NCBI RefSeq assembly: GCF_014204515.1 | Contig: NZ_JACHLI010000012.1 | Location: 62,001-126,000, forward strand | DNA length: 64,000 nt | From: Pseudomonas nitroreducens | GTDB lineage: Bacteria; Pseudomonadota; Gammaproteobacteria; Pseudomonadales; Pseudomonadaceae | Reading direction: 5' to 3' | Shown here: piece after piece, positions 1 through 10,741 of the stretch | How the letters are laid out: every line of letters begins with the position of its first letter | Numbering within the stretch: position 1 is the stretch's first letter | The notes under the pieces: generated by a model | Told to the model about the DNA's origin: nothing | Database searches by the model: none | What the model saw: only the letters and a program-made list of their open reading frames with translations | Program-made: the position numbers and the translations under genes

Positions 1-1925
1 AGCGCCCGCGCCTCGCCGAAGGCCTGCGCGTGCAGCCGGGCTGGGAGCTGGCGGTGGAAACCGTGCTCGGCGCCGACCTGCACGGCGTGCTGCTGGACGA
101 TGTGAAAGGCCTGCCGTTCGATGCGCTGGAGAAGGGCGAGCTACGCCTGCTCGATCTGGCCGCCGGCACCGTTTCCCGTCCCGGCAGCCTGCTGGACAAG
201 GTCGAGACCAGCGTTGACCTGAGTTACTGGCTGGGCCGCGTGCGCCCCGTGGAAAGCCTGGAGCAGGCACTGGCCCAGCGCGCATCGCTGGGCGACGGCG
301 AAAGCCTGATCAGCCGCGATGGCTACTGGGTCGGCCGCAACTTCCTGCGTGTTCGCCGTGGCGAATCCGCCGATGGCGGTGTGCTCGCTCGTGGCCAGGA
401 GCTGGAGCGCCTGTACGCCGAGCGCGAGGCGCTGGAGCAGCGCCTCGCCGAAATCGACGAACAACTGGTGCGCCTGCGCGACGAGCAGCGCCAGGCCGAG
501 GAAGGCCGCGACCAGGTGCGTCGCCGCCTGCAGGACGAGGGCCGCCGCCAGGGCGAGCTGAAGGCGCAGCTGTCCGCGCAGCAGGCCAAGGTCGAGCAAC
601 TGACCCTGCGCCGCCGCCGTCTGGACGAGGAGTTGGCCGAACTGGCCGAGCAGCACGCCGTCGAGCAGGAGCAGCTGGGCGAAGCCCGCCTCAGCCTGCA
701 GGAAGCGCTGGACGCCATGGCGGTGGATACCGAACGCCGCGAATCCCTGCTGGCCGAACGCGACGGCATGCGCGAGAAGCTCGACCGCATTCGCCAGGAA
801 TCCCGCCAGCACAAGGACCACGCTCACCAACTGGCCGTGCGCGTCGGTTCCCTGCGCGCCCAGCATGAGTCCACCCGCCAGGCGCTGGAGCGCCTGGACA
901 GCCAGGCCGTGCGCCTGGTCGAGCGTTGCGAGCAGCTCAACCTCAACCTGGAGGAGGGCGCCGCGCCGCTGGAAGAGTTGCGCATGCGCCTGGAAGAGCT
1001 GCTCGACCGGCGCATGGCCGTGGAAGACGAGCTCAAGCATGCCCGTCTCGCCCTGGAAGACGCCGACCGCCAGCTGCGCGACGCCGAGAAGCGCCGCACC
1101 CAGGCCGAGCAGCAGTCGCAACTGCTGCGCGGCCAGCTGGAGCAGCAGCGCATGGAGTGGCAGGCCCTGAACGTGCGCCGCAAGTCGCTGCAGGAGCAAC
1201 TCCACGAGGATGGCTACGACTTGCACGGCGTGCTGGGCACGCTGCCCCACGACGCTGCCGAAAAGGTCTGGGAAACCCGCCTGGAAGAACTCGCCGCGCG
1301 CATCGCTCGCCTGGGGCCGATCAACCTCGCGGCCATCGAGGAATACCAGCAGCAGTCCGAGCGCAAACGCTACCTGGACGACCAGAACGACGACCTGGTG
1401 GAAGCGTTGGAAACCCTGGAAAACGTCATCCGCAAGATCGACAAGGAGACCCGCAACCGCTTCAAGGAAACCTTCGACCAGATCAATGCTGGCCTTCAGG
1501 CATTGTTCCCCAAGGTTTTCGGCGGCGGTCACGCCTATCTGGAACTTACCGGCGAGGATCTACTCGATACCGGGGTGGCGATCATGGCGCGCCCGCCGGG
1601 CAAGAAGAACAGCACTATCCATCTGCTGTCCGGTGGCGAGAAGGCCCTGACCGCTCTGGCGCTGGTGTTTGCGATCTTCCAGCTGAACCCGGCACCGTTC
1701 TGCATGCTCGACGAAGTCGACGCGCCGCTGGACGATGCCAACGTCGGCCGTTATGCGCGGCTGGTGAAGGAGATGTCGGAGAAAGTGCAGTTCATCTATA
1801 TCACCCACAACAAGATCGCCATGGAGATGGCCGATCAGTTGATGGGCGTGACCATGCACGAACCGGGTTGTTCGCGTCTGGTGGCAGTGGATGTGGAAGA
1901 AGCGGTCGCCTTGGCCGAAGCCTGA
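1..1925 (+). CDS. smc: SMC-like chromosome segregation ATPase, 3' part
   Basis: Partial gene whose start lies left of the window; the frame is open from base 3. The visible part begins inside the hinge (LGADLHGVLLDD), continues through about 340 residues of heptad-rich, Glu/Arg/Gln/Leu-dense coiled coil, and ends in the C-terminal ATPase lobe with the ABC signature LSGGEKALTALAL and Walker B FCMLDEVDAPLDD. SMC proteins fold back at the hinge, pair the two ATPase lobes and organise DNA for segregation. It sits directly upstream of zipA and ligA, the order I recall for P. aeruginosa PA1527-PA1529. A hairpin follows the stop. The family call is secure; which condensin subfamily it belongs to cannot be settled from this half. 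Confidence 0.93.
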   Translation, partial: RPRLAEGLRVQPGWELAVETVLGADLHGVLLDDVKGLPFDALEKGELRLLDLAAGTVSRPGSLLDKVETSVDLSYWLGRVRPVESLEQALAQRASLGDGESLISRDGYWVGRNFLRVRRGESADGGVLARGQELERLYAEREALEQRLAEIDEQLVRLRDEQRQAEEGRDQVRRRLQDEGRRQGELKAQLSAQQAKVEQLTLRRRRLDEELAELAEQHAVEQEQLGEARLSLQEALDAMAVDTERRESLLAERDGMREKLDRIRQESRQHKDHAHQLAVRVGSLRAQHESTRQALERLDSQAVRLVERCEQLNLNLEEGAAPLEELRMRLEELLDRRMAVEDELKHARLALEDADRQLRDAEKRRTQAEQQSQLLRGQLEQQRMEWQALNVRRKSLQEQLHEDGYDLHGVLGTLPHDAAEKVWETRLEELAARIARLGPINLAAIEEYQQQSERKRYLDDQNDDLVEALETLENVIRKIDKETRNRFKETFDQINAGLQALFPKVFGGGHAYLELTGEDLLDTGVAIMARPPGKKNSTIHLLSGGEKALTALALVFAIFQLNPAPFCMLDEVDAPLDDANVGRYARLVKEMSEKVQFIYITHNKIAMEMADQLMGVTMHEPGCSRLVAVDVEEAVALAEA

Positions 1926-1934
1926 TCACCGGTG

Positions 1935-1966
1935 CCTGCCGAGAGTGCTGGCAGGATGCCTTTTTA
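1935..1966 (+). terminator. probable terminator after smc
   Basis: Inverted repeat CCTGCC/GGCAGG with a 9-base loop, followed after ATGCC by a run of five T, about 10 bases after the smc stop. The stem is short, so termination may be partial. The remaining bases up to zipA at 2224 are relatively AT-rich and probably hold the zipA promoter, but no clear -35/-10 pair could be chosen. Confidence 0.5.
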
Positions 1967-2223
1967 CAAGTCTAAGCTATTGATTTGGCAGGAATAGGTC
2001 GCATTCGCCAAGTAACGCTGCAACTGGCTATGAAAAGTTGCAAAGAGCACCGCGGAGTGTCGCCTCAGGCAGTGTAAAGTTATGTGAGGGCGTGTTAGCT
2101 TAACGACCACTTTTGTATCGCGTGGAAAACATCAGCTGGAACAGGAAGTTGGCTCCACGTTTTCAAGGGATAGGACGTCCTTTTTCTTCATCATCATTTT
2201 TTGTTCAGGGGCTACGGGATTAG

Positions 2224-3117
2224 ATGGATATCGGTCTGCGCGAATGGCTGATCGTCATTGGGCTTATCGTGATCGCCGGCATTCTGTTCGACGGCTGGCG
2301 TCGCATGCGGGGTGGCAAGGGCAAGTTGCGCTTCAAACTGGATCGTCAGTTTGCCAACCAGCCCGATGACGGGGATGAAGGCAACCCTGAACTGCTCGGG
2401 CCGTCCCGGGTGGTCGAACACCGCGAGCCGGAACTGGACGAGGAAGACCTGCCCAGGGTCAGCGCCAAGGAGTCGCGCGGCAAGCGCCGCGGCGAGCCGC
2501 GCCAGGGCGACCTGAACCTGGACGACCCGGCGCCGAACCTGCTCGGCCCGCTGGACGAAGAGGATTTCCCCAACCCGCTGGACGAAGCGCCGCAGGAGAA
2601 GGAAAAGCCCCGCAAGGAGCGCAAGAAGGACAAGGAGCGTGTCGCTCCCGCTGCCACTGCTGCTCCTGCCGCATCCCAGGCTCCGGTCGAGGAAGTGCTG
2701 ATCATCAACGTCATCAGCCGCGACGAGAACGGCTTCAAGGGCCCGGCGCTGCTGCAGAACATCCTGGAGAGCGGCCTGCGCTACGGCGAGATGGACATCT
2801 TCCACCGCCACGAGAGCATGGCCGGCAACGGCGAAGTGCTGTTCTCCATGGCCAATGCGGTCAAGCCGGGCACCTTCGATCTGGACAACATCGACCAGTT
2901 CAGCACCCGCGCCGTGAGCTTCTTCCTCGGCCTGCCGGGCCCGCGCCATCCCAAACAGGCGTTCGACGTGATGATCGCCGCCGCGCGCAAGCTGGCCCAG
3001 GAGCTCAATGGCGAGCTGAAGGACGAGCAGCGCAGCGTGATGACCGCACAGACCATCGAGCACTACCGCCAGCGCATCATCGATTTCGAGCGCCGCGCCC
3101 TGACTCAGAAGCGCTAA
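2224..3117 (+). CDS. zipA: cell division protein ZipA
   Basis: 297 aa. ZipA is an inner-membrane protein that tethers and stabilises the FtsZ ring. The first residues contain one N-terminal membrane segment (LIVIGLIVIAGILFDGW, residues about 10-26, N-out topology). Next comes a charged, Pro/Glu/Lys-rich linker to about residue 150, then the globular FtsZ-binding domain starting near VEEVLIINVISRDENGF and running almost to the C terminus. Length and layout are typical of pseudomonad ZipA. The ATG at 2224 has only a weak GGGAT upstream. A strong hairpin lies between this gene and ligA. Confidence 0.95.
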   Translation: MDIGLREWLIVIGLIVIAGILFDGWRRMRGGKGKLRFKLDRQFANQPDDGDEGNPELLGPSRVVEHREPELDEEDLPRVSAKESRGKRRGEPRQGDLNLDDPAPNLLGPLDEEDFPNPLDEAPQEKEKPRKERKKDKERVAPAATAAPAASQAPVEEVLIINVISRDENGFKGPALLQNILESGLRYGEMDIFHRHESMAGNGEVLFSMANAVKPGTFDLDNIDQFSTRAVSFFLGLPGPRHPKQAFDVMIAAARKLAQELNGELKDEQRSVMTAQTIEHYRQRIIDFERRALTQKR

Positions 3118-3136
3118 GCTTCTCCCACGCTGCACG

Positions 3137-3172
3137 CGAAGCCCCAAGCGACCCTTGGGGCTTCGTATTTCT
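3137..3172 (+). terminator. Rho-independent terminator after zipA
   Basis: Near-perfect stem CGAAGCCCCAAG/CTTGGGGCTTCG followed by a T-containing tail (TATTTCT), in the 87-base gap between zipA and ligA. Confidence 0.7.
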
Positions 3173-3204
3173 ACCTTACGCAGAAAGCCGCCCGAGACTC
3201 CCGC

Positions 3205-5592
3205 ATGACCGACTCCCAGACCGCTGCCGAACGCATTGCCCAGCTGCGCAGCGAACTCGACGACCACAACTACCGCTACTACGTGCTCGACGAGCCGAGC
3301 GTACCGGACGCCGAGTACGACCGCCTGTTCCGCGAACTGAAGGCGCTGGAGACCGAGCATCCCGAACTGGTCACCCCCGAGTCGCCGACCCAGCGTGTCG
3401 GCGGTGCGGCCGCCTCGGCCTTTGGCGAGGTGCGCCACGAAGTGCCGATGCTCAGCCTGGGCAACGCCTTCGAGGGACAGGACCTGAGCGACTTCGACCG
3501 CCGCGTGCGCGAGGGCCTGGCCGACCAGTTGCCGGCCGGTGACCTGCTGGGCGGTGGCGCCGAAGTGGAATACAGCTGCGAACCCAAGCTGGATGGTCTG
3601 GCAGTCAGCCTGCTGTACGAAAACGGCGTGCTGACCCGTGGCGCCACCCGTGGCGACGGCACTACCGGCGAGGACATCAGCGTCAACGTGCGCACCATCC
3701 GCAACGTGCCGCTGCGCCTGAAGGGCGAAGGCTGGCCGGCGGTGCTGGAAGTGCGCGGCGAAGTCTTCATGTCCAAGGCCGGCTTCGAAGCACTGAATGA
3801 GCGGCAGATGGAAGCCGGCGGCAAGACCTTCGCCAACCCGCGCAACGCCGCCGCCGGCAGCCTGCGCCAGCTGGATTCGAAGATCACCGCCAGCCGTCCG
3901 CTGGAGTTCTGCTGCTACGGTTTTGGTCGCGTCGAGGGCGGTACGCTGCCCGGCACCCAGTACGACATCCTCCAGGCCTTCAAGGGTTGGGGTGTGCCTA
4001 TCAGTCGAGAGTTGACGCTGGTCAAGGGCGTGGAACTGTGCCGTGCCTATTACGAAGACATCGGCACCCGTCGCGACAGCCTGGCCTACGAGATCGACGG
4101 CGTGGTGTTCAAGGTCAACCGCATCGACTTCCAGCGCGAACTGGGCTTCCGCGCCCGTGAGCCGCGCTGGGCCATCGCCCACAAGTTCCCGGCACGCGAA
4201 GAGCTCACCGAGCTGCTCGACGTGGAGTTCCAGGTCGGCCGCACCGGCGCGGTGACGCCCGTGGCGCGCCTGAAGCCGGTGCAGGTAGCCGGCGTCACCG
4301 TCTCCAACGCCACCCTGCACAACATGGACGAGGTGGCGCGCCTGGGTCTGATGATCGGCGACACGGTGATCATCCGCCGCGCCGGCGACGTGATCCCGCA
4401 GGTCATGCAGGTCGTCACCGAGCGCCGCCCGGCCGATGCGCGGCCGGTGGAGATTCCCACCCAGTGCCCGGTGTGCGGCTCGCAGGTGGAGCGCACCCAG
4501 CTGGTCAAGCGCAGCAAGGGCAAGGAGTCGGTCAGCGAAGGTGCCATCTACCGTTGTGTCGGCCGGCTGTTCTGCCAGGCGCAGCTCAAGCAGGCGATCA
4601 TCCACTTCGTCTCGCGCCGCGCCATGGATATCGACGGCCTGGGCGACAAGATCGTCGAGCAGCTGGTGGACAAGGGGCTGGTGAAGTCCCCGGCCGATCT
4701 CTACACGCTCACCTTCGAACGGGTCATCGAGCTGGAAGGCTTCGCCGAGGTTTCCACGCGCAACCTGCTCGCGGCCATCGCCGACAGCCGCAAGCCTGCG
4801 CTGGCACGCTTCGTCTTTGCCCTGGGCATTCCTGACGTGGGCGAGGAAACCGCCAAGCTGCTGGCCCGCTCCCTGGGTTCCCTGGCGCGCATCCGCAAAG
4901 CGCTGCCGGAAGTGCTGACCTACCTGCCGGACGTCGGCGGCGAAGTGGCCTACGAGATCCACAACTTCTTCAGCGATGAACACAACCTCGAAGTGATCGA
5001 CCAACTGCTGGAGCGCGGTATCGAGTTGCAGGACGAGGGCGAGGTGTCCGCCGAGTTCGCTGCCGTCGCCACGCTGGCGGGCTTCATCGACAAGCTGAAC
5101 ATCCCCTTCATCGCTGCCACCGGCGCCGAGAAGCTGGCCGACAAGACGGGCAGCCTCGATGCCCTGATCACCCTCAGCCAGGACTGGCTGGACCTCAGCA
5201 CGCTCAAGGGCGTGAACGAGAAGGCCAAGCAGTCCGTGCGCGAATATTTCGCCGACGTCGCCCGCGTCGAGCGCGCCAGGGCCGTCGAGGCGCAACTGGC
5301 CGAATTCGGCATGCACTGGCGCAGCGAGCGCAAGGTCGTCGAAGGCCTGCCGCTGGCCGGCCAGACCTGGGTGCTCACCGGCACCCTGGAGGCCATGAGC
5401 CGCGACGTCGCCAAGGAAAAACTCGAAAGCCTGGGCGCCAAGGTGGCCGGCTCCGTCTCGGCGAAGACCCATTGTGTGGTTGCCGGACCGGGAGCGGGTT
5501 CAAAGTTGGCCAAGGCCCAGGAACTTGGCGTCGCCGTGATGGACGAAGAGCAGCTGGTCAAGCTGCTGGCCAACCACGGTATCGGCGCCTGA
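3205..5592 (+). CDS. ligA: NAD-dependent DNA ligase LigA
   Basis: 795 aa. Seals nicks in duplex DNA using NAD+ during replication and repair. Visible domains in order are the N-terminal Ia domain (NYRYYVLDEPSVPDAEYD), the adenylation domain with the AMP-accepting lysine in the motif CEPKLDGLAVS (residue about 129) and GATRGDGTTGED, the OB fold, a four-cysteine zinc finger (CPVCGS, then C...C in the YRCVGRLFCQ stretch), helix-hairpin-helix repeats, and a C-terminal BRCT domain (about 720-790). It is somewhat longer than the roughly 670 aa E. coli enzyme, as is usual in Pseudomonas. It is followed at 53 bases by an HU-like gene that has its own ribosome binding site. Confidence 0.97.
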   Translation: MTDSQTAAERIAQLRSELDDHNYRYYVLDEPSVPDAEYDRLFRELKALETEHPELVTPESPTQRVGGAAASAFGEVRHEVPMLSLGNAFEGQDLSDFDRRVREGLADQLPAGDLLGGGAEVEYSCEPKLDGLAVSLLYENGVLTRGATRGDGTTGEDISVNVRTIRNVPLRLKGEGWPAVLEVRGEVFMSKAGFEALNERQMEAGGKTFANPRNAAAGSLRQLDSKITASRPLEFCCYGFGRVEGGTLPGTQYDILQAFKGWGVPISRELTLVKGVELCRAYYEDIGTRRDSLAYEIDGVVFKVNRIDFQRELGFRAREPRWAIAHKFPAREELTELLDVEFQVGRTGAVTPVARLKPVQVAGVTVSNATLHNMDEVARLGLMIGDTVIIRRAGDVIPQVMQVVTERRPADARPVEIPTQCPVCGSQVERTQLVKRSKGKESVSEGAIYRCVGRLFCQAQLKQAIIHFVSRRAMDIDGLGDKIVEQLVDKGLVKSPADLYTLTFERVIELEGFAEVSTRNLLAAIADSRKPALARFVFALGIPDVGEETAKLLARSLGSLARIRKALPEVLTYLPDVGGEVAYEIHNFFSDEHNLEVIDQLLERGIELQDEGEVSAEFAAVATLAGFIDKLNIPFIAATGAEKLADKTGSLDALITLSQDWLDLSTLKGVNEKAKQSVREYFADVARVERARAVEAQLAEFGMHWRSERKVVEGLPLAGQTWVLTGTLEAMSRDVAKEKLESLGAKVAGSVSAKTHCVVAGPGAGSKLAKAQELGVAVMDEEQLVKLLANHGIGA

Positions 5593-5645
5593 CACGCCTT
5601 TATTCCGATCAGCAAATCAAGATCAACGCATCAAGGAGTTACCCC

Positions 5646-5924
5646 ATGCCCATGACCAAGGACCAACTGGTTCGCGATATCGCCGAATCCCTCGACCTGA
5701 CCCAGGCCGCCGTGCGCGGTGTGTTCGAGCAACTGGCGCAGATCGCCCAGGACTCCCTGGAGAACGACGGTGAACTGACCCTGCCGGGTATCGGCAAGCT
5801 CAAGGTCAGCGAACGCGCCGCGCGTACCGGTCGCAACCCGCAGACCGGCAAGACCATCGAGATCGCCGCGAAGAAGGCCGTGCGCCTGGTGCCCGCCAAG
5901 GCGCTGGTCGATAGCTTGAACTGA
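5646..5924 (+). CDS. HU-family DNA-binding protein
   Basis: 92 aa. The sequence has the HU/IHF fold signature: an N-terminal helical part (KDQLVRDIAESLDLTQAAVRGVFEQL), then beta-arm residues GIGKLKVSERAARTGRNPQT, the family's G-x-NPxTG element, and a basic C terminus. Such proteins bend or coat DNA. The start is the first ATG of an ATG-CCC-ATG pair because AAGGAG at 5633-5638 lies 7 bases upstream; an open frame exists further upstream inside ligA but is not expected to be used. It differs from the main HupB/IHF subunits and is probably an accessory HU-like protein. It sits between ligA and a small membrane protein, in the same direction. Confidence 0.88.
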   Translation: MPMTKDQLVRDIAESLDLTQAAVRGVFEQLAQIAQDSLENDGELTLPGIGKLKVSERAARTGRNPQTGKTIEIAAKKAVRLVPAKALVDSLN

Positions 5925-6012
5925 TCGACAGCCTGAACTGATTCGGCCGGCCCGTCCCGGCTCCTGCGTCGCGATGCAGAACGAGGCGGGCCACTGGTTG
6001 TCGGAGAGCAAC

Positions 6013-6390
6013 ATGGACAAGGCAAGAAAGCAGCGCCTGCTGGGCGTCGCGGCACTGGTACTGCTGTTCGGGGCCTACGTGGCCTGGACCGAGCGTCCGC
6101 AGATCGTCCTGCACTACGAGGCGCAAGGCGGTCCGGCGGTGAGCTACAGCTTCAAGGAAAACGCCGAGGAAACCCTCGCGGGCGAGATCCGGCCGGGCGA
6201 GGCGCGCAGCTTCCCGCTGCGCCTGTGGCGTTCGGGCGAATACCGCGTGGCGTTCCAGTTCCACCAGGGCGCGGAGCGTTATTCCACCTTCAGCACCCGT
6301 CCGGGCTACAGCAAGATGGACCTGTTCATCGGGCCGAACCTGGAAGTCTCCACCCAGCCTCGGCCCGAAGGGCTGCTCCAGGGGCAATAA
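6013..6390 (+). CDS. small membrane-anchored protein of unknown function
   Basis: 125 aa with one N-terminal hydrophobic segment (LLGVAALVLLFGAYVAW) after a short basic start, so probably anchored in the inner membrane with about 95 residues in the periplasm. The remainder looks beta-rich (VLHYEAQGGPAVSYSF, EYRVAFQFHQ). ATG 6013 is preferred over an in-frame ATG 13 codons earlier because GGAG lies just upstream and the membrane segment then falls at the N terminus. It ends tail-to-tail, 6 bases from the fimbrial-like gene. Family not recognised. Confidence 0.7.
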   Translation: MDKARKQRLLGVAALVLLFGAYVAWTERPQIVLHYEAQGGPAVSYSFKENAEETLAGEIRPGEARSFPLRLWRSGEYRVAFQFHQGAERYSTFSTRPGYSKMDLFIGPNLEVSTQPRPEGLLQGQ

Positions 6391-6396
6391 CGCCCC

Positions 6397-6771
6397 TTAC
6401 AGGTACTCGGCCACCAGCACCACATTGCGCTTGTCCGCCGCGACGCCACCCTTGGCGATCGCGCGGATGACGCTGTCGGCGTCGCCGATTGCCTTGATAC
6501 CGTTCCCCAGCGCACGGCCCTGGGTGTCGGTCAGCCGATAGCTGACGCTCGGCAGTGCACCGCGCGGCTCGTTGAGCATCATGGTCATCGCCTGGTTGCA
6601 GTCGCTCAGGCTCACCCGCGCGCTGCGCGAGGTCACCTCGCTGAGACCGACCTGGCAGGTGGGTTCGACGACCGCACCGCTGAAATGGATGATGCCGTCA
6701 TAGGCCATCGAGGGAGCGCAGAAGAGCAGCGCGACAAGTGGGGTGGATCGCAGGGCGGCAGACACGGACAT
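6397..6771 (-). CDS. type 1 fimbrial-like secreted protein
   Basis: 124 aa from the ATG giving MSVSAALRSTP. A signal peptide (hydrophobic core TPLVALLFCAPSMA) is followed by YDGIIHFSGAVVEPTCQV. That is the hallmark start of type 1 pilin subunits: an extended strand with the first cysteine, with the second cysteine in SLSDCNQ. It is shorter than a full pilin, and no chaperone or usher gene is nearby, so it may be an orphan pilin-like periplasmic or surface protein. Faces the preceding gene. Confident of the fold family, not of the role. Confidence 0.75.
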   Translation of the reverse strand: MSVSAALRSTPLVALLFCAPSMAYDGIIHFSGAVVEPTCQVGLSEVTSRSARVSLSDCNQAMTMMLNEPRGALPSVSYRLTDTQGRALGNGIKAIGDADSVIRAIAKGGVAADKRNVVLVAEYL

Positions 6772-6943
6772 GCAGGCATTCCTCGCTCGGTCATGGCCCG
6801 TCATTGCGTGACGAGCTCTTCCTTAAGCGTCGGCGCAATTAGAAATTTCTTAATGTTTTGTAGGGTGTTTCCGCGAATTGAGTTGCTGATTCGTGATGGA
6901 GGTCAGGAATAGCGCGTAGGACGCAGCTAAGTGCTTGAAGTAC

Positions 6944-6971
6944 TTGTAAGTTGCGCTCAAGCCGCTACAAT
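6944..6971 (+). promoter_or_regulatory. candidate sigma-70 promoter of the 4.5S RNA gene
   Basis: TTGTAA at 6944-6949 and TACAAT at 6966-6971 with a 16-base spacer. Transcription would start near 6978, about 28 bases before the mature RNA. That fits a short 5' leader removed by RNase P, as known for E. coli 4.5S RNA. Confidence 0.5.
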
Positions 6972-7005
6972 GGCGCGGCTCGCCGATCTGGCGAGATCTC
7001 GCGAT

Positions 7006-7116
7006 GGTGGCCCTGTCGGTCCCCCCGCAACGATTACTCGCTTACCTGGTCAGGTCCGGAAGGAAGCAGCCAAGGCGGGGACATTGTGTGCCGGGGTGTG
7101 GCTGGCGGGGCCGCCT
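7006..7116 (+). ncRNA. ffs: signal recognition particle RNA (4.5S RNA)
   Basis: Contains the universally conserved SRP RNA apical core GGTCAGGTCCGGAAGGAAGC followed by AGCCAAGGCGGGGAC. The ends close a long hairpin: GGTGGCCC at the 5' side pairs, with G-U wobble, with GGGGCCGCC at the 3' side. The RNA binds Ffh and directs nascent membrane and secreted proteins to FtsY. Position upstream of dnaX agrees with Pseudomonas. The exact ends are estimated from base pairing, plus or minus a few bases. Confidence 0.93.
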
Positions 7117-7171
7117 CCATTTCGGGGCCAGGAAAATCTCGCGCCCCCTGCCTGTCGATGCACTCACCGCC

Positions 7172-7894
7172 TCAGCGGTAGTGATCCAGGATCTGCTCGA
7201 TCTTCCCCGATGCCTTGATCTTCGCCAGTGCCGAGAGCACTTCGCCGGCGTTCACTTCCGGGCTGTCCAGCACCATGCACGACAGCGGCGTCTCCTCGAT
7301 CACGCTGGCAATGCGCAGGCGCTCCGCCTCGGGCAGTGCGCGATTGAACCAGTTCAACGCAAACTCGCTGCTGATCGCATATTGATAACGGCCGATGCGC
7401 AGCTTCTTCAGCACCAGTTCCTGGTTGCGCGCCTCGTCGCGGATCAGCCAGTGGCTGTCCAGCAGCGGCTTCAGGCGCGGATAGTGATAGCCCAGGACGG
7501 TGCCGATGGACTGGCTGGACAGGGTCTCCAGGTTGTCCGCCGGGGCGTCGCGGGTCACCAGCAGGTCGCGCTGCACCAGCAGCGGCGCGGACCACTTGTA
7601 ATCGCTGAAGTCGTGTTCGATCCAGGTGTGCGAAACGTAGCAGCGGACGTCCACCGAATGGCTCAGCAGCGCCTGTTCGATCCGTGCCCGCGGCACGATG
7701 TGGAAGACCGGCGTGCGGCCCAGTTGATGCGCCGTTTCATTGAACAGCTCGAAGAGGATGCCGCCGGTCAGTTCGCCATTCTCGATCTGCGCCAGTGGCA
7801 TCGCCCAGCTGTCGACCACCGAGAAGCGCAGGGGACGGTCGTCGGCCTGGGCGAGGGTGGCGGTCAGCAGCAGGGCGGTGGCAAGGAAGCGCAT
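7172..7894 (-). CDS. periplasmic substrate-binding protein (family 3-like)
   Basis: 240 aa from the ATG giving MRFLATALLLTATLAQA, a clear Sec signal peptide with cleavage after AQA. The mature part resembles family 3 solute-binding proteins (PLRFSVVDSWAMPLAQIENGELTGGILFELF, with the ligand-pocket-like GGILFEL stretch and VIEETPLSCMVL near the end). No permease or ATPase gene is next to it, so it may be an orphan sensor or binding protein rather than part of a transporter. The longer frame back to 7927 lacks a good ribosome binding site. It is transcribed divergently from dnaX. Confidence 0.8.
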   Translation of the reverse strand: MRFLATALLLTATLAQADDRPLRFSVVDSWAMPLAQIENGELTGGILFELFNETAHQLGRTPVFHIVPRARIEQALLSHSVDVRCYVSHTWIEHDFSDYKWSAPLLVQRDLLVTRDAPADNLETLSSQSIGTVLGYHYPRLKPLLDSHWLIRDEARNQELVLKKLRIGRYQYAISSEFALNWFNRALPEAERLRIASVIEETPLSCMVLDSPEVNAGEVLSALAKIKASGKIEQILDHYR

Positions 7895-8046
7895 CAAGGC
7901 TCCGTTGATGGCAGAACGACAACACAATGCCGTTTAGCCCGGCCCTTGCCAAGATGCGACAACGACCGGTGCGGACTTCGGGTGCAATTTACAGTCCGCT
8001 TCGCTAGGATTAGCGCACTTCTGCTCACCTGTCGCGATGGATTTCA

Positions 8047-10242
<2,196 letters not shown>

Positions 10243-10279
10243 GCCTGCGCCGACAACTGAACAAATCGAGGAACTCGAC

Positions 10280-10606
10280 ATGATGAAAGGTGGCATGGCC
10301 GGCCTGATGAAGCAGGCCCAGCAGATGCAGGAAAAGATGCAGAAGATGCAGGAAGAGCTGGCCAACGCCGAAGTGACCGGTCAATCCGGCGCCGGCCTGG
10401 TGAGCGTGGTGATGACCGGTCGCCACGACGTCAAGCGCGTCTCCCTGGATGACAGCCTGATGCAGGAAGACAAGGAAATCCTCGAAGACCTGATCGCCGC
10501 CGCGGTGAACGACGCCGTGCGCAAGATCGAGCAGAACAACCAGGACAAGATGTCCGGCATGACCGCCGGCATGCAGCTGCCGCCCGGCTTCAAGATGCCC
10601 TTCTGA
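10280..10606 (+). CDS. ybaB: YbaB/EbfC nucleoid-associated protein
   Basis: 108 aa. Begins MMKGGMAGLMKQAQQMQEKMQKMQEEL, a Met/Gln-rich amphipathic helix, then the short beta-sheet with the family motif VTGQSGAGLVSVVMTGRHDVKRV and a helix LEDLIAAAVNDAVRK. EbfC/YbaB dimers bind DNA without strong sequence specificity and are commonly found with recR. It lies between dnaX and recR in the same direction. A REPIN-like palindrome separates it from recR. Confidence 0.95.
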   Translation: MMKGGMAGLMKQAQQMQEKMQKMQEELANAEVTGQSGAGLVSVVMTGRHDVKRVSLDDSLMQEDKEILEDLIAAAVNDAVRKIEQNNQDKMSGMTAGMQLPPGFKMPF

Positions 10607-10624
10607 TCCAGGCATCCAGCTGAC

Positions 10625-10704
10625 CTGTAGGAGCGAGCTTGCTCGCGAATGCTGTTCCGGCCCGCGCGGCTGGGCAGGGTTCGCGAGCAAGCTCGCTCCT
10701 ACAG
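10625..10704. repeat. REPIN-type palindrome pair
   Basis: Two inverted copies of a 25-base REP arm, TGTAGGAGCGAGCTTGCTCG-type at 10625-10649 and its reverse complement at 10680-10704, around a 30-base GC-rich middle. Typical of Pseudomonas extragenic palindromes spread by RAYT transposases. Located between ybaB and recR. Confidence 0.9.
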
Positions 10705-10741
10705 TCGTTCTGACCCCCGAAAAATATCCCGAGACCGCCCC

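Noticed and set aside
2212..5472. 1086-codon open frame on the minus strand over zipA and ligA
   Set aside because: Shadow of GC-rich codon bias opposite two well-conserved genes; its translation is low-complexity His/Gln/Leu/Ala without a domain.
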